64,000 nucleotides of DNA from Ottowia thiooxydans DSM 14619 (GCF_000422885.1 NZ_AUGX01000017.1:62001-126000); one strand, 5' to 3'; counted from the first letter of the stretch, positions 17,561 through 26,564 are shown. Notes: generated from the sequence alone by a model not told the origin. Numbers and translations are program-made.

Positions 17561-18049
17561 TCATAAGCTGTTTCGCTGCGCCGACACTTTGAAGATGAAA
17601 TCCAACTCGACAGTGGCCCCTTTGGGTAGTTGCAAGACGCCAACGGAGGTACGCGAGTGGGCAGAACACGGCCCCAGGACGGCAGACAATAGATCCGAAG
17701 CCGCATCGGCAACTTCACTGTGCTGGGTGAACGTAAGGGCCGAGCGGATGAACACGCTCATCCGGGGAACGAGAAGCACGGCCTCAAGAGAGCCACATAT
17801 CTGCTTGACCAACGCCAGTGCGCGAAGCGTGCTGATCTGTGCGGCAAAGCAAGCTTGCTCAAACGACGCTTCGGCACCCGCCGCACCCACCACCGCAATG
17901 GAATCGGCTATTCGAGGTATTTGACCGCTGACGTAGATGAGATCGCCGTCTCGCAACGCGGGCGTGTAATTGCCGCCGATCTTGATGGGTGAAGACAGAG
18001 GAAAGCCAAGCGACTGCGCTTGCACTTCGAAGCGGTGATCTGACGACAT
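17561..18049 (-). CDS. RidA (YjgF/YER057c/UK114) family protein
   Basis: 162 residues. The family pattern is seen at GDLIYVSGQIPRI, ALALVKQICGSLEAVLLV, and the C-terminal SRTSVGVLQLPKGATVELDF, where the arginine is the residue that binds the substrate carboxylate in RidA. Members hydrolyse reactive imines or enamines, or act in specific catabolic routes. It lies downstream of the TetR gene on the same strand with a 152-bp gap, so co-regulation is uncertain. I see no feature in the 103 bp separating it from the MDR gene. Confidence 0.85.
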   Translation of the reverse strand: MSSDHRFEVQAQSLGFPLSSPIKIGGNYTPALRDGDLIYVSGQIPRIADSIAVVGAAGAEASFEQACFAAQISTLRALALVKQICGSLEAVLLVPRMSVFIRSALTFTQHSEVADAASDLLSAVLGPCSAHSRTSVGVLQLPKGATVELDFIFKVSAQRNSL

Positions 18050-18201
18050 AAACGGTGGAGCCTAATGAATCGGACTTCGTTGGAGCGCAGGCTACGCCCC
18101 AGGAAAGAGGCCCTCAAGCTTATGGCAAATCCACTCGTCGGCTGAATCGATATTACGCAGCGCTCGTCGTAACCGACGCAAAGGCCCCTTCGCTTCGTAG
18201 C

Positions 18202-18825
18202 TCACTTCCAGTGCTCGAGCAGTATCTGAGTAGCACGCACCCAGTTGGAGATCATCTGCTGCCTGCGAATGGGGTTCTTGCGCAAGACACCTGACAGCAC
18301 CAATCCACGCAGAAAATCCGTGGTCATGGCAATCACCGCGTCGTGGCCAGGCCTGTCTGCCACGGAGGCAAAGAGTGCTCGTAACACGCGCTCGCTTTCC
18401 TTGCGGGCGCCACGCTCAACTTTAAGCAGCGCCTCCCGCAGTCCGTCATCCGTGCGGGCCAGCGCCCAAAGCTCCAGCTCTGCCATGAACGGCGGCTGAG
18501 CCATCATCAGTGCCAGGGCGCGTATGGCGCGCTCTACTGCATCCGGCGCACTCTGCAGCTTCTCCAGCATCTCGAAAACACTTTGCTCATTGCGGCGCAC
18601 CAAATCGGTCACGGTGGCGGAGAGCAGTTCTGCGTGAGTGGGAAAGTGGTGAAGTAATGCGCCGCGACTGACACCTGCCTTGCGCTGCACCTCCAGTGTG
18701 GTGGTGCGCGCTGCACCCTGCCCGATCAACGACTCGACAGCGGCATCGAGGATTCGATCGCGGATAGAGCGTTCTGAAAACGCGTCTTTCGCGGTCTCAT
18801 TGTTCTTATTGGCAGTAGAAGTCAT
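18202..18825 (-). CDS. TetR/AcrR family regulator
   Basis: 207 residues from the ATG at 18825, chosen because the longer frame would cover the operator. The helix-turn-helix reads ILDAAVESLIGQGAARTTTL, EVQRKAGVSRGALLHHFPTHAELL. It is divergent from the crotonase gene at 18934, and two identical 18-bp palindromes fill the gap between them, so it very likely represses both genes. The inducer may be an acyl-CoA, inferred from its neighbour. Confidence 0.92.
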   Translation of the reverse strand: MTSTANKNNETAKDAFSERSIRDRILDAAVESLIGQGAARTTTLEVQRKAGVSRGALLHHFPTHAELLSATVTDLVRRNEQSVFEMLEKLQSAPDAVERAIRALALMMAQPPFMAELELWALARTDDGLREALLKVERGARKESERVLRALFASVADRPGHDAVIAMTTDFLRGLVLSGVLRKNPIRRQQMISNWVRATQILLEHWK

Positions 18826-18841
18826 GGTGGAGAATGGCCAA

Positions 18842-18859
18842 ACAGTCAGCATTGACTGT
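18842..18859. promoter_or_regulatory. Operator 1: ACAGTCA-GCAT-TGACTGT
   Basis: Perfect 7-bp arms, 17 bp upstream of the TetR start. The arms are identical to those of the second copy at 18876; only the 4-bp centre differs. It is very probably the binding site of the adjacent TetR. Confidence 0.8.
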
Positions 18860-18875
18860 ATCACTTAACGAGCAT

Positions 18876-18893
18876 ACAGTCAGGGTTGACTGT
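18876..18893. promoter_or_regulatory. Operator 2: ACAGTCA-GGGT-TGACTGT
   Basis: Second copy of the palindrome, centred 34 bp from the first, close to three helical turns, so two TetR dimers could sit on nearly the same face. It lies 41 bp before the crotonase start and may include its -35 element (TTGACT). Confidence 0.8.
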
Positions 18894-18933
18894 TTTTTAT
18901 CGCCCTCAAAATTTCCTAGAAAAGGATCCATCC

Positions 18934-19833
18934 ATGCCCAAATTCAGCACGCTCCAGATTGAAAAGGACACCCAGAATCCTCGTATCGCTCGTCTGCTTC
19001 TAAACCGTCCGGAGCGGTTGAACGCCATCAGCGATGAAATGCCGCGAGAAATCAGGGCTGCAGTGGAGTGGGCTAACGCAGAAGACGAGGTGCATGTGAT
19101 CGTCATCGAGGGAGCAGGCAAAGGGTTCTGCGGGGGCTACGATCTAACCGGTTATGCAGAGCAGCATATCGAGCACCCCTGCCAGCAAGAAAAAACGCCT
19201 TGGGACCCGATGCTTGACTACGCTTGCATGAAGCGCAATACCGAAGACTTCATGACGCTGTGGAAAAGCGCCAAACCCACCATCGCCAAAGTGCATGGCG
19301 CAGCGGCGGCCGGAGGCAGCGATATCGCCTTATGTTGCGACCTTCTGGTCATGGCAGACAACGCCCGTATCGGTTACATGCCCACACGGGTATGGGGATG
19401 CCCCACCACCGCAATGTGGACCTTTCGTCTGGGCCCAATGCGCGCCAAACAGATGATGTTCACCGGAGATCTAATCGATGGAAAAACTGCAGCCGACTGG
19501 GGCCTTGCGACCATAGCCGTTCCTCTAGAAGAACTGGAGAGCGCTACGATGAAACTGGCGAGCCGGATCGCAGGCGTGCCTCGCTCACACCTGGCCATGC
19601 ACAAGATGGTAGTGAATCAGGTGATGCTGAATATGGGCCTCGAGCAGACGCAAACGATGGCCACCTTGTTCGATGGCGTCACGCGCCACAACCCTGAAGG
19701 CCTGTGGTTTCGCCGCCACGCGCAAGAGCACGGATTTAAATCCGCGATCGAATGGCGCGACAGTGGACGCCCTATTCCCGAAGGAGATGAAGCAAGAGCA
19801 CTCATTCGCGAGATTGATGCAAAGGCAACGTGA
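18934..19833 (+). CDS. Enoyl-CoA hydratase/isomerase family protein
   Basis: 299 residues from the ATG at 18934, preceded by AAAGGA. Crotonase signatures: [14 protein letters not shown], the first oxyanion-hole loop [15 protein letters not shown], and the second [22 protein letters not shown]. It is longer than the usual 260 residues owing to a C-terminal extension ([20 protein letters not shown]). The usual catalytic Glu of hydratases is not evident at the [15 protein letters not shown] segment, so the reaction is uncertain. Its only neighbour is the divergent TetR. Confidence 0.9.
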   Translation: MPKFSTLQIEKDTQNPRIARLLLNRPERLNAISDEMPREIRAAVEWANAEDEVHVIVIEGAGKGFCGGYDLTGYAEQHIEHPCQQEKTPWDPMLDYACMKRNTEDFMTLWKSAKPTIAKVHGAAAAGGSDIALCCDLLVMADNARIGYMPTRVWGCPTTAMWTFRLGPMRAKQMMFTGDLIDGKTAADWGLATIAVPLEELESATMKLASRIAGVPRSHLAMHKMVVNQVMLNMGLEQTQTMATLFDGVTRHNPEGLWFRRHAQEHGFKSAIEWRDSGRPIPEGDEARALIREIDAKAT

Positions 19834-19969
19834 ATGGTCTTGGCCGTCTTGCCAGGAGAGATTAATGCTATTTCAACGGCACTAACGATCCCGGCCTTCA
19901 GCTCAGAAAATACCGCAGGGGCGCCCATTGATGAAGAGGGTATTGCGCGAATGCAATCGATGCACAAAC

Positions 19970-20008
19970 GGCCAAGGGCTACGCACCTGAGATGCGTAGC
20001 CCTTGGCC
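19970..20008. terminator. Strong hairpin between convergent genes, possible bidirectional terminator
   Basis: A 16-bp perfect stem (GGCCAAGGGCTACGCA and its complement) with a 7-base loop lies between the crotonase stop and the phoX stop. There is no U-tract on the plus strand. A smaller AGCCCG/CGGGCT hairpin follows at 20017-20036. Confidence 0.55.
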
Positions 20009-20065
20009 AACGAGATAGCCCGTGTTGCTGCGGGCTTCACGAAATCACTCTGACGAGTGACTAAC

Positions 20066-22135
20066 TTACACGCCGATGGCGGTGCCGTCTGTTTTCTGGA
20101 TCACCACGGTCGAGGAGCGTGGACGCACCTTGTCGCCAGTGTTCGCCTTGGTCGCGTCCTCGGTATCGTAAGCAGGCCAGTTCACCGGATGCTGAATGTT
20201 GATGAAGACCGACTTCAGGTCCGGGGTGAAAGCGAAACCCGTGATCTCAGCCTCGTTCGGGCCGACGAAGAAGCGGCGCAGATCGCCCTGGTTATCCTTG
20301 TTGATGGCTGGGCCCACGCCCTTTGAATCTGCCAAAGCGCCAGGAATCACGGCCAGCATCTGGTCATTGGTGGCCTTGGCCACATCGTTGTTACGACCAC
20401 CATCAATGCCGTTGTCCGTCAGGATCCACAAAATACCGCGTGGATCGATGCCCAAGCCGTCAGGGCTGGCGAACTGGTTTTCTGCTGTCAGGCCCGAGCG
20501 GTTGACATCGGCAGCGCCAGTCGCGTTGGAGCCGAATACGAAGATGTCCCAACGGAACTTGTTCGAACCTGGCTCGTCGTGCCAACGCACGATGTGACCA
20601 TTGGCGTTATTCAAGCGCGGGTTAGGCGCATTGGTACCTGCAGCGGCATTGCGGCTGGTGTTGTTGGTGAGGGTCAAGTACACGTCGCCATTGACCGGGT
20701 GGGTCATTGTCCACTCAGGGCGGTCCATAGGTGTTGCACCTACAAAGTCAGCAGCGCCACGCGTGTTGATCAAGATGCCTTCCAGGCTGCCGAACTCTTC
20801 CTTCAGCGTGCGGCCATCCTTGCCCTTGGCGTTCTCACTCAGCGGCAACCACTCACCCGCGCCGTCGGCGTCAAAGCGCGCCACATACAGCGTACCCTTG
20901 TCCATGTACTTGGCACCTACGGCCAGGCGATCAACGCGGTTGGCATCCAGAGGATCCCAGACAGCTTCGGACACGAAACGATAGATGTACTCAAAGCGTT
21001 TGTCATCGCCGGTATAGAACGCCAGCGGCTTGCCTGCTTCCGGCTTGCCATAGGCTGCGCCTTCATGCGAGAAGCGGCCCATGGCGGTGCGCTTGGTGGC
21101 GATGCTGGTCGGGTCATAGGGATCGATCTCGACCAGGTAGCCGAAGGCATTGGCTTCATTGCGCCAGTCTTTGGTGGCATCTGCACCGGTGGGTGTGATG
21201 TCAAAACGTGCAAATTCACCTTGTTGCTCAGTCGCGTCACCAGCGGCCGTTTCCCACTTGTATCGGCCTGAGGCGGAAGGGATCTCCATGCGAACCTGGC
21301 TCTTCGGACGGTCAGCCGCCGGCGCCTTATTCACGAAGCAGGCATACCAGTTTTCTTCTGCTGTGAGGTAGGTTCCCCAGGGCGTAAAGCCGTTGCCGCA
21401 GTTGTTGTTGGTTCCGCGCACCAGCGTGCCGGTAGGCGAGTAAGGCGTCTTGACCGAAGCTGTACCCCTGATTGGGCCGGCCAGGCTCATCGGCGTGGCC
21501 GATGTAAAACGGCGGTTGTACTTGGAGTTCTTGACCACGTTCCACTTGCCGTCCGCCCTGCGGATGTGGATCACGCCGACGCCATGACCGTTGATTTCCT
21601 TGCGAACCTCCTCCGCCGGGCGCTTGCCGTCCACGAGCGTAGGGCCGTTAGGGTGCAAAGCCTTCTCGTCGATGTACTCGTAGTTGATCGCAAGCAAGCC
21701 CTCGGTGGAGCTACCTTCCAGCGGGAAAAAGTGCAGGCCGTCATGGTGCATGCCAGCGGAATTGAGCAGGTCGTTGGAGCTGTTATTTCCGCCGCGGTCC
21801 CAAGGAGCCGCGTTGTCATTGAACGGCGTACCCCAGGGGGCCAGCACGTGGGCAACGTAGCCAGCGGGGACAACGCAACCATCTGTCATCGAAACAGGCA
21901 GCGACTGGAAGCCCAGGGCCAGCTTGGGTGGAGGCGTGGGTGCCGGAGCAGGTGGAATGACCTCATCGTCACTGCCACCGCAGGCACTGAGGCTGACACC
22001 CGCCAGTGCAGCCAGAGCAGCGCTCAAGCCTCCGCGCGTGAGTGCACGGCGTGACAGGCTCTTTTCAAGAATGCTGCTGAAAGGTTCGTTGCCGCTCGCA
22101 TTGCTGACGGCGTCGCTCGTAGTAAATTTGCTCAT
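20066..22135 (-). CDS. phoX: PhoX family alkaline phosphatase (DUF839), Tat-exported
   Basis: 689 residues. The N-terminus carries a twin-arginine signal, SLSRRALTRGGL, followed by a hydrophobic run ending at SLSACGG, so a folded cofactor-bearing enzyme is exported; a lipid anchor at that cysteine is possible. The body has the PhoX pattern: LLAINYEYIDE, NGHGVGVIHIRR, RGTNNNCGNGFTPWGTYLTAEENW, GRFSHEGAAYG, FVSEAVWDP and PDGLGIDPRGILWILTDNG. PhoX is a calcium-iron phosphomonoesterase releasing phosphate in the periplasm. It is monocistronic; I saw no convincing two-half PHO box upstream. Confidence 0.9.
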   Translation of the reverse strand: MSKFTTSDAVSNASGNEPFSSILEKSLSRRALTRGGLSAALAALAGVSLSACGGSDDEVIPPAPAPTPPPKLALGFQSLPVSMTDGCVVPAGYVAHVLAPWGTPFNDNAAPWDRGGNNSSNDLLNSAGMHHDGLHFFPLEGSSTEGLLAINYEYIDEKALHPNGPTLVDGKRPAEEVRKEINGHGVGVIHIRRADGKWNVVKNSKYNRRFTSATPMSLAGPIRGTASVKTPYSPTGTLVRGTNNNCGNGFTPWGTYLTAEENWYACFVNKAPAADRPKSQVRMEIPSASGRYKWETAAGDATEQQGEFARFDITPTGADATKDWRNEANAFGYLVEIDPYDPTSIATKRTAMGRFSHEGAAYGKPEAGKPLAFYTGDDKRFEYIYRFVSEAVWDPLDANRVDRLAVGAKYMDKGTLYVARFDADGAGEWLPLSENAKGKDGRTLKEEFGSLEGILINTRGAADFVGATPMDRPEWTMTHPVNGDVYLTLTNNTSRNAAAGTNAPNPRLNNANGHIVRWHDEPGSNKFRWDIFVFGSNATGAADVNRSGLTAENQFASPDGLGIDPRGILWILTDNGIDGGRNNDVAKATNDQMLAVIPGALADSKGVGPAINKDNQGDLRRFFVGPNEAEITGFAFTPDLKSVFINIQHPVNWPAYDTEDATKANTGDKVRPRSSTVVIQKTDGTAIGV

Positions 22136-22321
22136 CGTGTGTACTCTTGTAATGACTGCTACTTGTCGGACTCAGGAGGTGTGAATGAATCCCGCATGTC
22201 CGAAGGGCATGAGAGATTCGTTCAAACCTTCGCAAGTAGTCTAGGAGCCATATATGACGAAATGAAGTCAGTTCGCGTGCAAGCTGATGACGCAAAATCA
22301 GGTTGTGGCTCGATGCTTGGC

Positions 22322-22603
22322 TAGGGCGTGTTCACACTAAATTCACCCCCGCGCCGGGGTTTACCGGGTTGCAGTGCAAGGCGCGCCGTGCCGCCAAGGT
22401 ACTATCCTTGGCAAGAGGCGTAACGCGGCAATGCGGCCCGGCAAACCTCGGCCCGAAGGGTGAGGCTCTGGCTAGCCGCACTCGGCGTTGCCGACGCCGG
22501 CCGCGCAAATCCTCACCGGGTGCCCAACCCGGCTACGGTTTGCGCCTTGATTGCAGCTAGCCAGAACCTCACGCGGGGGCGAATTTAGTGTGAACACGCC
22601 CTA
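22322..22603. repeat. MITE-like structured repeat, copy A (282 bp)
   Basis: Begins TAGGGCGTGTTCACACTAAA and ends with its inverse, the terminal inverted repeats being 32 bp with one mismatch. It is flanked by CTAG on both sides, consistent with a TA target duplication. Internal hairpins: GCCAAGG/CCTTGGC (22393-22412) and a long stem pairing 22460-22476 with 22556-22572. No open frame with a transposase signature. A second copy lies at 28446. The rest of the 615-bp gap between phoX and the GNAT gene shows nothing I recognise. Confidence 0.85.
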
Positions 22604-22750
22604 GTGCGCTCAGCCTTCGGCGCGAAAGCAAGCTATTGCATGCGCCAATGCTGGGCAAGGACCTCTGCAGATCGAATGAAAACTCGCTCAGCCCTGCCGC
22701 AACCACCCTCTCACTTCTCAAATTGAAACGAGAATTCCCGAACCTTTTCC

Positions 22751-23215
22751 ATGTTCATCATTCGACAAGCACTTTTTCCCGCTGAACGAGACGATGTTGT
22801 TTCGATCTTCCGTGAGTACGTGAGTAGCCCAACCGTCAGCCTCGACTTTCAGGACTACGAAGCCGAGTTCGCTGAACTTCCTGGAAAGTACGAAGCGCCA
22901 CAAGGCCGCCTACTCCTTGCACGAGAAGCGGACGCTGTGCTCGGCTGCGCAGCGCTGCGCCGTGTTGATGAGCAAACGTGTGAAATGAAGCGTGTTTATG
23001 TGCGCCCCGTCGCACGAGGAAGAGACCTTGGGCGACTGCTGGCCAACGCGATAGTGGCTGAAGCCAGACTCGCAGGCTACTCGCGTATATGCCTGGACGT
23101 TCTGCCTGAATTCACGGCAGCGCAGAAACTCTATGAGTCGATGGGGTTTGAGCCTGCTGAGCCGGTGAGTTTCAATCCTGTTCCAGGTACCAAGTTTCTC
23201 GCATTGGCTTTGTAG
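22751..23215 (+). CDS. GNAT family N-acetyltransferase
   Basis: 154 residues. The acetyl-CoA binding motif A is seen at MKRVYVRPVARGRDLGRLLANAI, preceded by AVLGCAALRRVDEQTCEM and followed by CLDVLPEFTAAQKLYESMGF, the typical motif B. The substrate cannot be predicted. It lies about 150 bp after repeat copy A and converges with the tartrate dehydratase gene. Confidence 0.9.
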   Translation: MFIIRQALFPAERDDVVSIFREYVSSPTVSLDFQDYEAEFAELPGKYEAPQGRLLLAREADAVLGCAALRRVDEQTCEMKRVYVRPVARGRDLGRLLANAIVAEARLAGYSRICLDVLPEFTAAQKLYESMGFEPAEPVSFNPVPGTKFLALAL

Positions 23216-23218
23216 CTC

Positions 23219-23247
23219 TTGATGGCAAGGCAAGGCCTTGCCATCAA
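23219..23247. terminator. Hairpin between convergent GNAT and tarD genes
   Basis: A perfect 12-bp stem (TTGATGGCAAGG and complement) with a 5-base loop starts two bases after the GNAT stop. The U-tract is poor on both strands, so it may be a weak or Rho-assisted terminator. Confidence 0.55.
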
Positions 23248-23323
23248 TGGATTGCACCGGAGCGGCACCACTCCAGTGCGCATAAGGAGCCTATTGCTTT
23301 GCCGCTCCCATGCCTATTGGGAG

Positions 23324-24490
23324 TTACGCCGATAGCGCCTGCATGTGGGCAAAGAGGTCTGCCTTACCTTCGAATCCAATGCCTGGAAGTTCAGGTAGCG
23401 TCACGTGGCCGTCAATGACTTTCACGCCGTCAGGGAAGCCACCGAAAGGTTGAAACAAGTCAGGATAAGACTCGTTGCCACCCAAACCCAGGCCAGCTGC
23501 GATATTCAATGACATTTGATGGCCACCATGCGGTATACAACGGGTTGCGGACCAACCGTGTTCCTTCAGCATGTCCAGCGTGCGCAGATATTCGACCAGG
23601 CCGTAGCTCAGCGCGCAGTCGAACTGCAACCAGTCCCGGTCTGGACGCATACCCCCATAACGAATCAGGTTGCGCGCATCTTGCATGGAGAACAAGTCTT
23701 CGCCCGTAGCCATGGGATTTGTGTAGTAGTTGCGCAGGGTTGCTTGCAACTCGAAATCGAGGGGATCACCCGGCTCTTCGTACCAAAACAAGTCGTATTG
23801 CGACAGTGCTTTGGCGTATTGAATGGCGGTATCCAGATCAAATCGACCATTGGCATCCACGCACAGTTTCTGACCATCCTGCAGCACGCTCAGGATCGAA
23901 TCGATGCGGCGCAAATCTTCGTCCAGTGAGGCGCCACCAATCTTCTTCTTGACCACGGTGTAGCCGCGATCAATGTAGCTACGCATCTCGTCCTTCAGCT
24001 TGCCATGGTCTTGGCCTGGATAGTAGTAGCCCCCTGCTGCGTAAACGAATATCTTGCGATCAGGCTTGCCATTACCGTATCGGTCCGCCAAGAGTTGGAA
24101 GAGTGGCTTCTGCTCAATCTTGGCTACTGCATCCCAAACAGCCATATCGATGGTCCCTATGGCCACAGAACGCTCGCCATGGCCACCAGGCTTTTCATTG
24201 GTGAACATGCAGTTCCAAATCTTGTGTGGATCAAGATTCTTTCCGCTATCGTCAATGAGGGAGTCCGGTGCGGCCTCCAGAACGCGAGGAATGAAGCGTT
24301 CGCGCATTAACTTACCCTGGCCATACCGCCCATTCGAGTTGAAGCCATAACCCACCACAGGCTTGCCGTCTCGAATGACGTCGGTGATCACGGCAACCAG
24401 GCTCAGCGTCATTTTGCTGAAGTCTATGTAGGCGTTGCGTATAGGGGAGCTAATGGGAAGAGTGATTTCTCGGATATCGACGATTTTCAT
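23324..24490 (-). CDS. tarD: D(-)-tartrate dehydratase
   Basis: 388 residues of the enolase superfamily from the ATG at 24490. It matches the Bradyrhizobium TarD pattern very closely: EITLPISSPIRNAYIDF, GYGFNSNGRYGQG, NEKPGGHGERSVA and the C-terminal SLNIAAGLGLGGNESYPDLF. Acid-base residues are Lys183 (VVKKKIGG) and His321 (RCIPHGG); metal ligands are Asp212, Glu238 and Glu264. The enzyme dehydrates D-tartrate to oxaloacetate with magnesium. A divergent LysR gene and a TTGGT-N4-ACCAA dyad lie upstream. No dedicated transporter is adjacent. Confidence 0.93.
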   Translation of the reverse strand: MKIVDIREITLPISSPIRNAYIDFSKMTLSLVAVITDVIRDGKPVVGYGFNSNGRYGQGKLMRERFIPRVLEAAPDSLIDDSGKNLDPHKIWNCMFTNEKPGGHGERSVAIGTIDMAVWDAVAKIEQKPLFQLLADRYGNGKPDRKIFVYAAGGYYYPGQDHGKLKDEMRSYIDRGYTVVKKKIGGASLDEDLRRIDSILSVLQDGQKLCVDANGRFDLDTAIQYAKALSQYDLFWYEEPGDPLDFELQATLRNYYTNPMATGEDLFSMQDARNLIRYGGMRPDRDWLQFDCALSYGLVEYLRTLDMLKEHGWSATRCIPHGGHQMSLNIAAGLGLGGNESYPDLFQPFGGFPDGVKVIDGHVTLPELPGIGFEGKADLFAHMQALSA

Positions 24491-24543
24491 GCTTGACCTC
24501 TTCAGGAATGGCGACTTGAGGATGGGTATCATCGTGACCCGCT

Positions 24544-24557
24544 TTGGTTTTTACCAA
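24544..24557. promoter_or_regulatory. Dyad TTGGT-TTTT-ACCAA, probable LysR-type operator
   Basis: A perfect 5-bp-arm inverted repeat in the 107-bp gap between tarD and the LysR gene, 54 bp upstream of the tarD start. It has the interrupted dyad form typical of LysR activator sites. Confidence 0.55.
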
Positions 24558-24597
24558 TGCTATTTTTCTCTTCTTCAATGCTTTCAAAGCACTGGCT

Positions 24598-25509
24598 ATG
24601 AACCTGTCCTGGTTGGAAGATTTTTTGGCCCTCGCGTCGACGGGAAACTTCTCCCGTGCGGCTGAGGAGCGGCATATGACGCAACCAGCTTTTGGCAGGC
24701 GCGTTCGCGCGCTGGAAGAGTGGATAGGCGCTGAGTTGTTTGACCGAAGCTCTCAGCCTGTCCGCCTGACGCATGCCGGTCAGTGGTTTCAGAGTGTTGC
24801 GCATGACTTACTCGATAGAGTCGCCCGGATTCCCGGCGAAACTCGCGCAGTGGTCGAGGCCGGCTCAAGTTCTTTGCGCTTTGCCGCAACCCATGCACTC
24901 TCTTTTACCTTTGTGCCGGGGTGGTTGCGTAAGTTCGAGTCGCTCACGATGGCAGGCACCATCCAATTGGAATCGGACGTGCTGCAGCGTTGTGAGGCGC
25001 TGATGGAGCAGAGCAAGGTGCAGTTCGTCATCTGCCACGCTCATCCGCAAGCACCGGGGAAACTCCAGGTTGAAGGGTTCCCTTCACTGAAGGTCGGTGC
25101 GGACGTATTGGTCCCAGTCAGCGTACCGGGGCCAGATGGGCAACCTGTCCACCAGCTCCAGGGAGGCCACTCTCCAGTTTCATTGTTGACCTACAGCGAT
25201 GAATCCGGACTAGGAAGAATTTTGCGTGAGACTCAACAACACGCAGTAGAAAAGATTCACACGAACACCGTATTCACGGCCCATCTCGCCTCCGTACTGA
25301 AGACGATGGTCCTGGACTCACGAGGAATGGCATGGGTACCTCACAGTCTTGTGGCCGATGAAATCGCCACTGGCCGTCTGGTTGCGGCGGCCTCCGAGGA
25401 ATGGTGCATTGACCTGGAGATACGACTGTACCGCGCACACCGCGCGATGGGCAGAGCTGCGCAAGCACTGTGGGACGCCGTGTCTGATCAAGTCAATGCC
25501 ACACCGTGA
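24598..25509 (+). CDS. LysR family transcriptional regulator (putative tarD regulator)
   Basis: 303 residues from the ATG at 24598, where the usual first helix begins (MNLSWLEDFLALASTGNFSR). The winged helix continues AAEERHMTQPAFGRRVRALE and LFDRSSQPVRLTHAG. The C-terminal effector domain is standard length. It is divergent from tarD, so it probably activates D-tartrate degradation with tartrate as inducer; this is inferred from position. Confidence 0.9.
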   Translation: MNLSWLEDFLALASTGNFSRAAEERHMTQPAFGRRVRALEEWIGAELFDRSSQPVRLTHAGQWFQSVAHDLLDRVARIPGETRAVVEAGSSSLRFAATHALSFTFVPGWLRKFESLTMAGTIQLESDVLQRCEALMEQSKVQFVICHAHPQAPGKLQVEGFPSLKVGADVLVPVSVPGPDGQPVHQLQGGHSPVSLLTYSDESGLGRILRETQQHAVEKIHTNTVFTAHLASVLKTMVLDSRGMAWVPHSLVADEIATGRLVAAASEEWCIDLEIRLYRAHRAMGRAAQALWDAVSDQVNATP

Positions 25510-25586
25510 CATAAGCTCGCGGCCTGAAGGGCCAGGCGCATAAGTAGAGCCGTTCGGTCTTGCCTGCGCGGCGTGTTCTCTCCGGT

Positions 25587-26564
25587 TCAAAGAATGATGT
25601 TGTTCTTCGGCCGCAGCAGGGGCGGCAGGTCCGCATCGCCCAGCATTGTGCGCAGTTCGATTTCGACCATCCGGGCGATCTGCGCGATAGGCACATCGTT
25701 GGCGCCACCCTCGAACGGATTCTCGGTGCTCTCACCCACCTGCAACAACGAGGTATACATCCATGAGATCAGCACGCTGAACGGAATCACCAGCCACACA
25801 CGGTGCAGCGCATCGAACTCCTTGAGCAAGCCGAATGGCAGGAGGATGCAGAACAAGCGGATGAACAGCGCATTGACGATGGCGTACTGCCGAGGGTAGG
25901 GAAAATTCTTGAGACGCTCACTGCGCCCCTGGTGATCGAGCAGCTCCTTGATTCCCTTTTCCATCTCAATGAAGAAGTTGATGACAATCTCGCCACGCGT
26001 GAACATATTGCGGAGCGCCTCGCTCTGCTGCGCCATGAGCAGCGTTGGCTTGCTGCGCGAGGCCATCACGGCGGCGAGCGCATCGCCCTGAATGTAGCGA
26101 GCCAGCTCAGTCTCGAGAGAGCTTTCATGCTCAGGCACGCAATAGTTCGCCTGGTATTCGGCATTGGTGGTTCGACCGGTGCTTTCCCAAGCACGGTGCC
26201 GGCGCATCTGGTAACGCAGTGCAGTCACCCAGGCGATGTGCCGATTCACCAGTTCGCGCGTAGCCTCAGGGTTCCGCACGTAATCGCGACTCATCAGACC
26301 CCAGGCCTTGCTGCTGTTGAGAATAGCAGTCCAAACCTGTTGCGCCTCTACAGTACGCGCATACGTCTGGGTGTTGTTGAAGCTCACGATCAGCACTGTG
26401 GCTGTGCCGATGAGCGCCACCACCGTCCAAGGAATCGCCAGCCAGTGCCAGCCCGCCAGTTTGTAGAGGCAGACAGGCACGATGGCCAGCGCCACCAGCA
26501 GATAAAGCTCCCGCCGCGTCCAGAAGAAAAATTCACGCAGCCGGTACGAGCGGCCGACGTTCAT
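25587..26564 (-). CDS. Bestrophin-like (YneE/RFP-TM) membrane protein
   Basis: 325 residues. The N-terminus has two close membrane segments (RELYLLVALAIVPVCLYKL and IPWTVVALIGTATVLIVSF), followed by the family marks FNNTQTYARTVEAQQVWTAI and SRDYVRNPEA. A second membrane pair lies around FIRLFCILLPFGLL and VWLVIPFSVLISWMYTSLL, and the end has ENPFEGGANDVPIAQIARMVE, typical of bacterial bestrophin homologues. These form pentameric ion channels. It overlaps the upstream NAD(P)-binding gene by ATGA. Confidence 0.9.
   Translation of the reverse strand: MNVGRSYRLREFFFWTRRELYLLVALAIVPVCLYKLAGWHWLAIPWTVVALIGTATVLIVSFNNTQTYARTVEAQQVWTAILNSSKAWGLMSRDYVRNPEATRELVNRHIAWVTALRYQMRRHRAWESTGRTTNAEYQANYCVPEHESSLETELARYIQGDALAAVMASRSKPTLLMAQQSEALRNMFTRGEIVINFFIEMEKGIKELLDHQGRSERLKNFPYPRQYAIVNALFIRLFCILLPFGLLKEFDALHRVWLVIPFSVLISWMYTSLLQVGESTENPFEGGANDVPIAQIARMVEIELRTMLGDADLPPLLRPKNNIIL

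Noticed and set aside
22136-22200. Possible PHO box before phoX (CAGTCATTAC on the minus strand)
   Set aside because: Only one half resembles CTGTCAT and the second direct repeat is missing.
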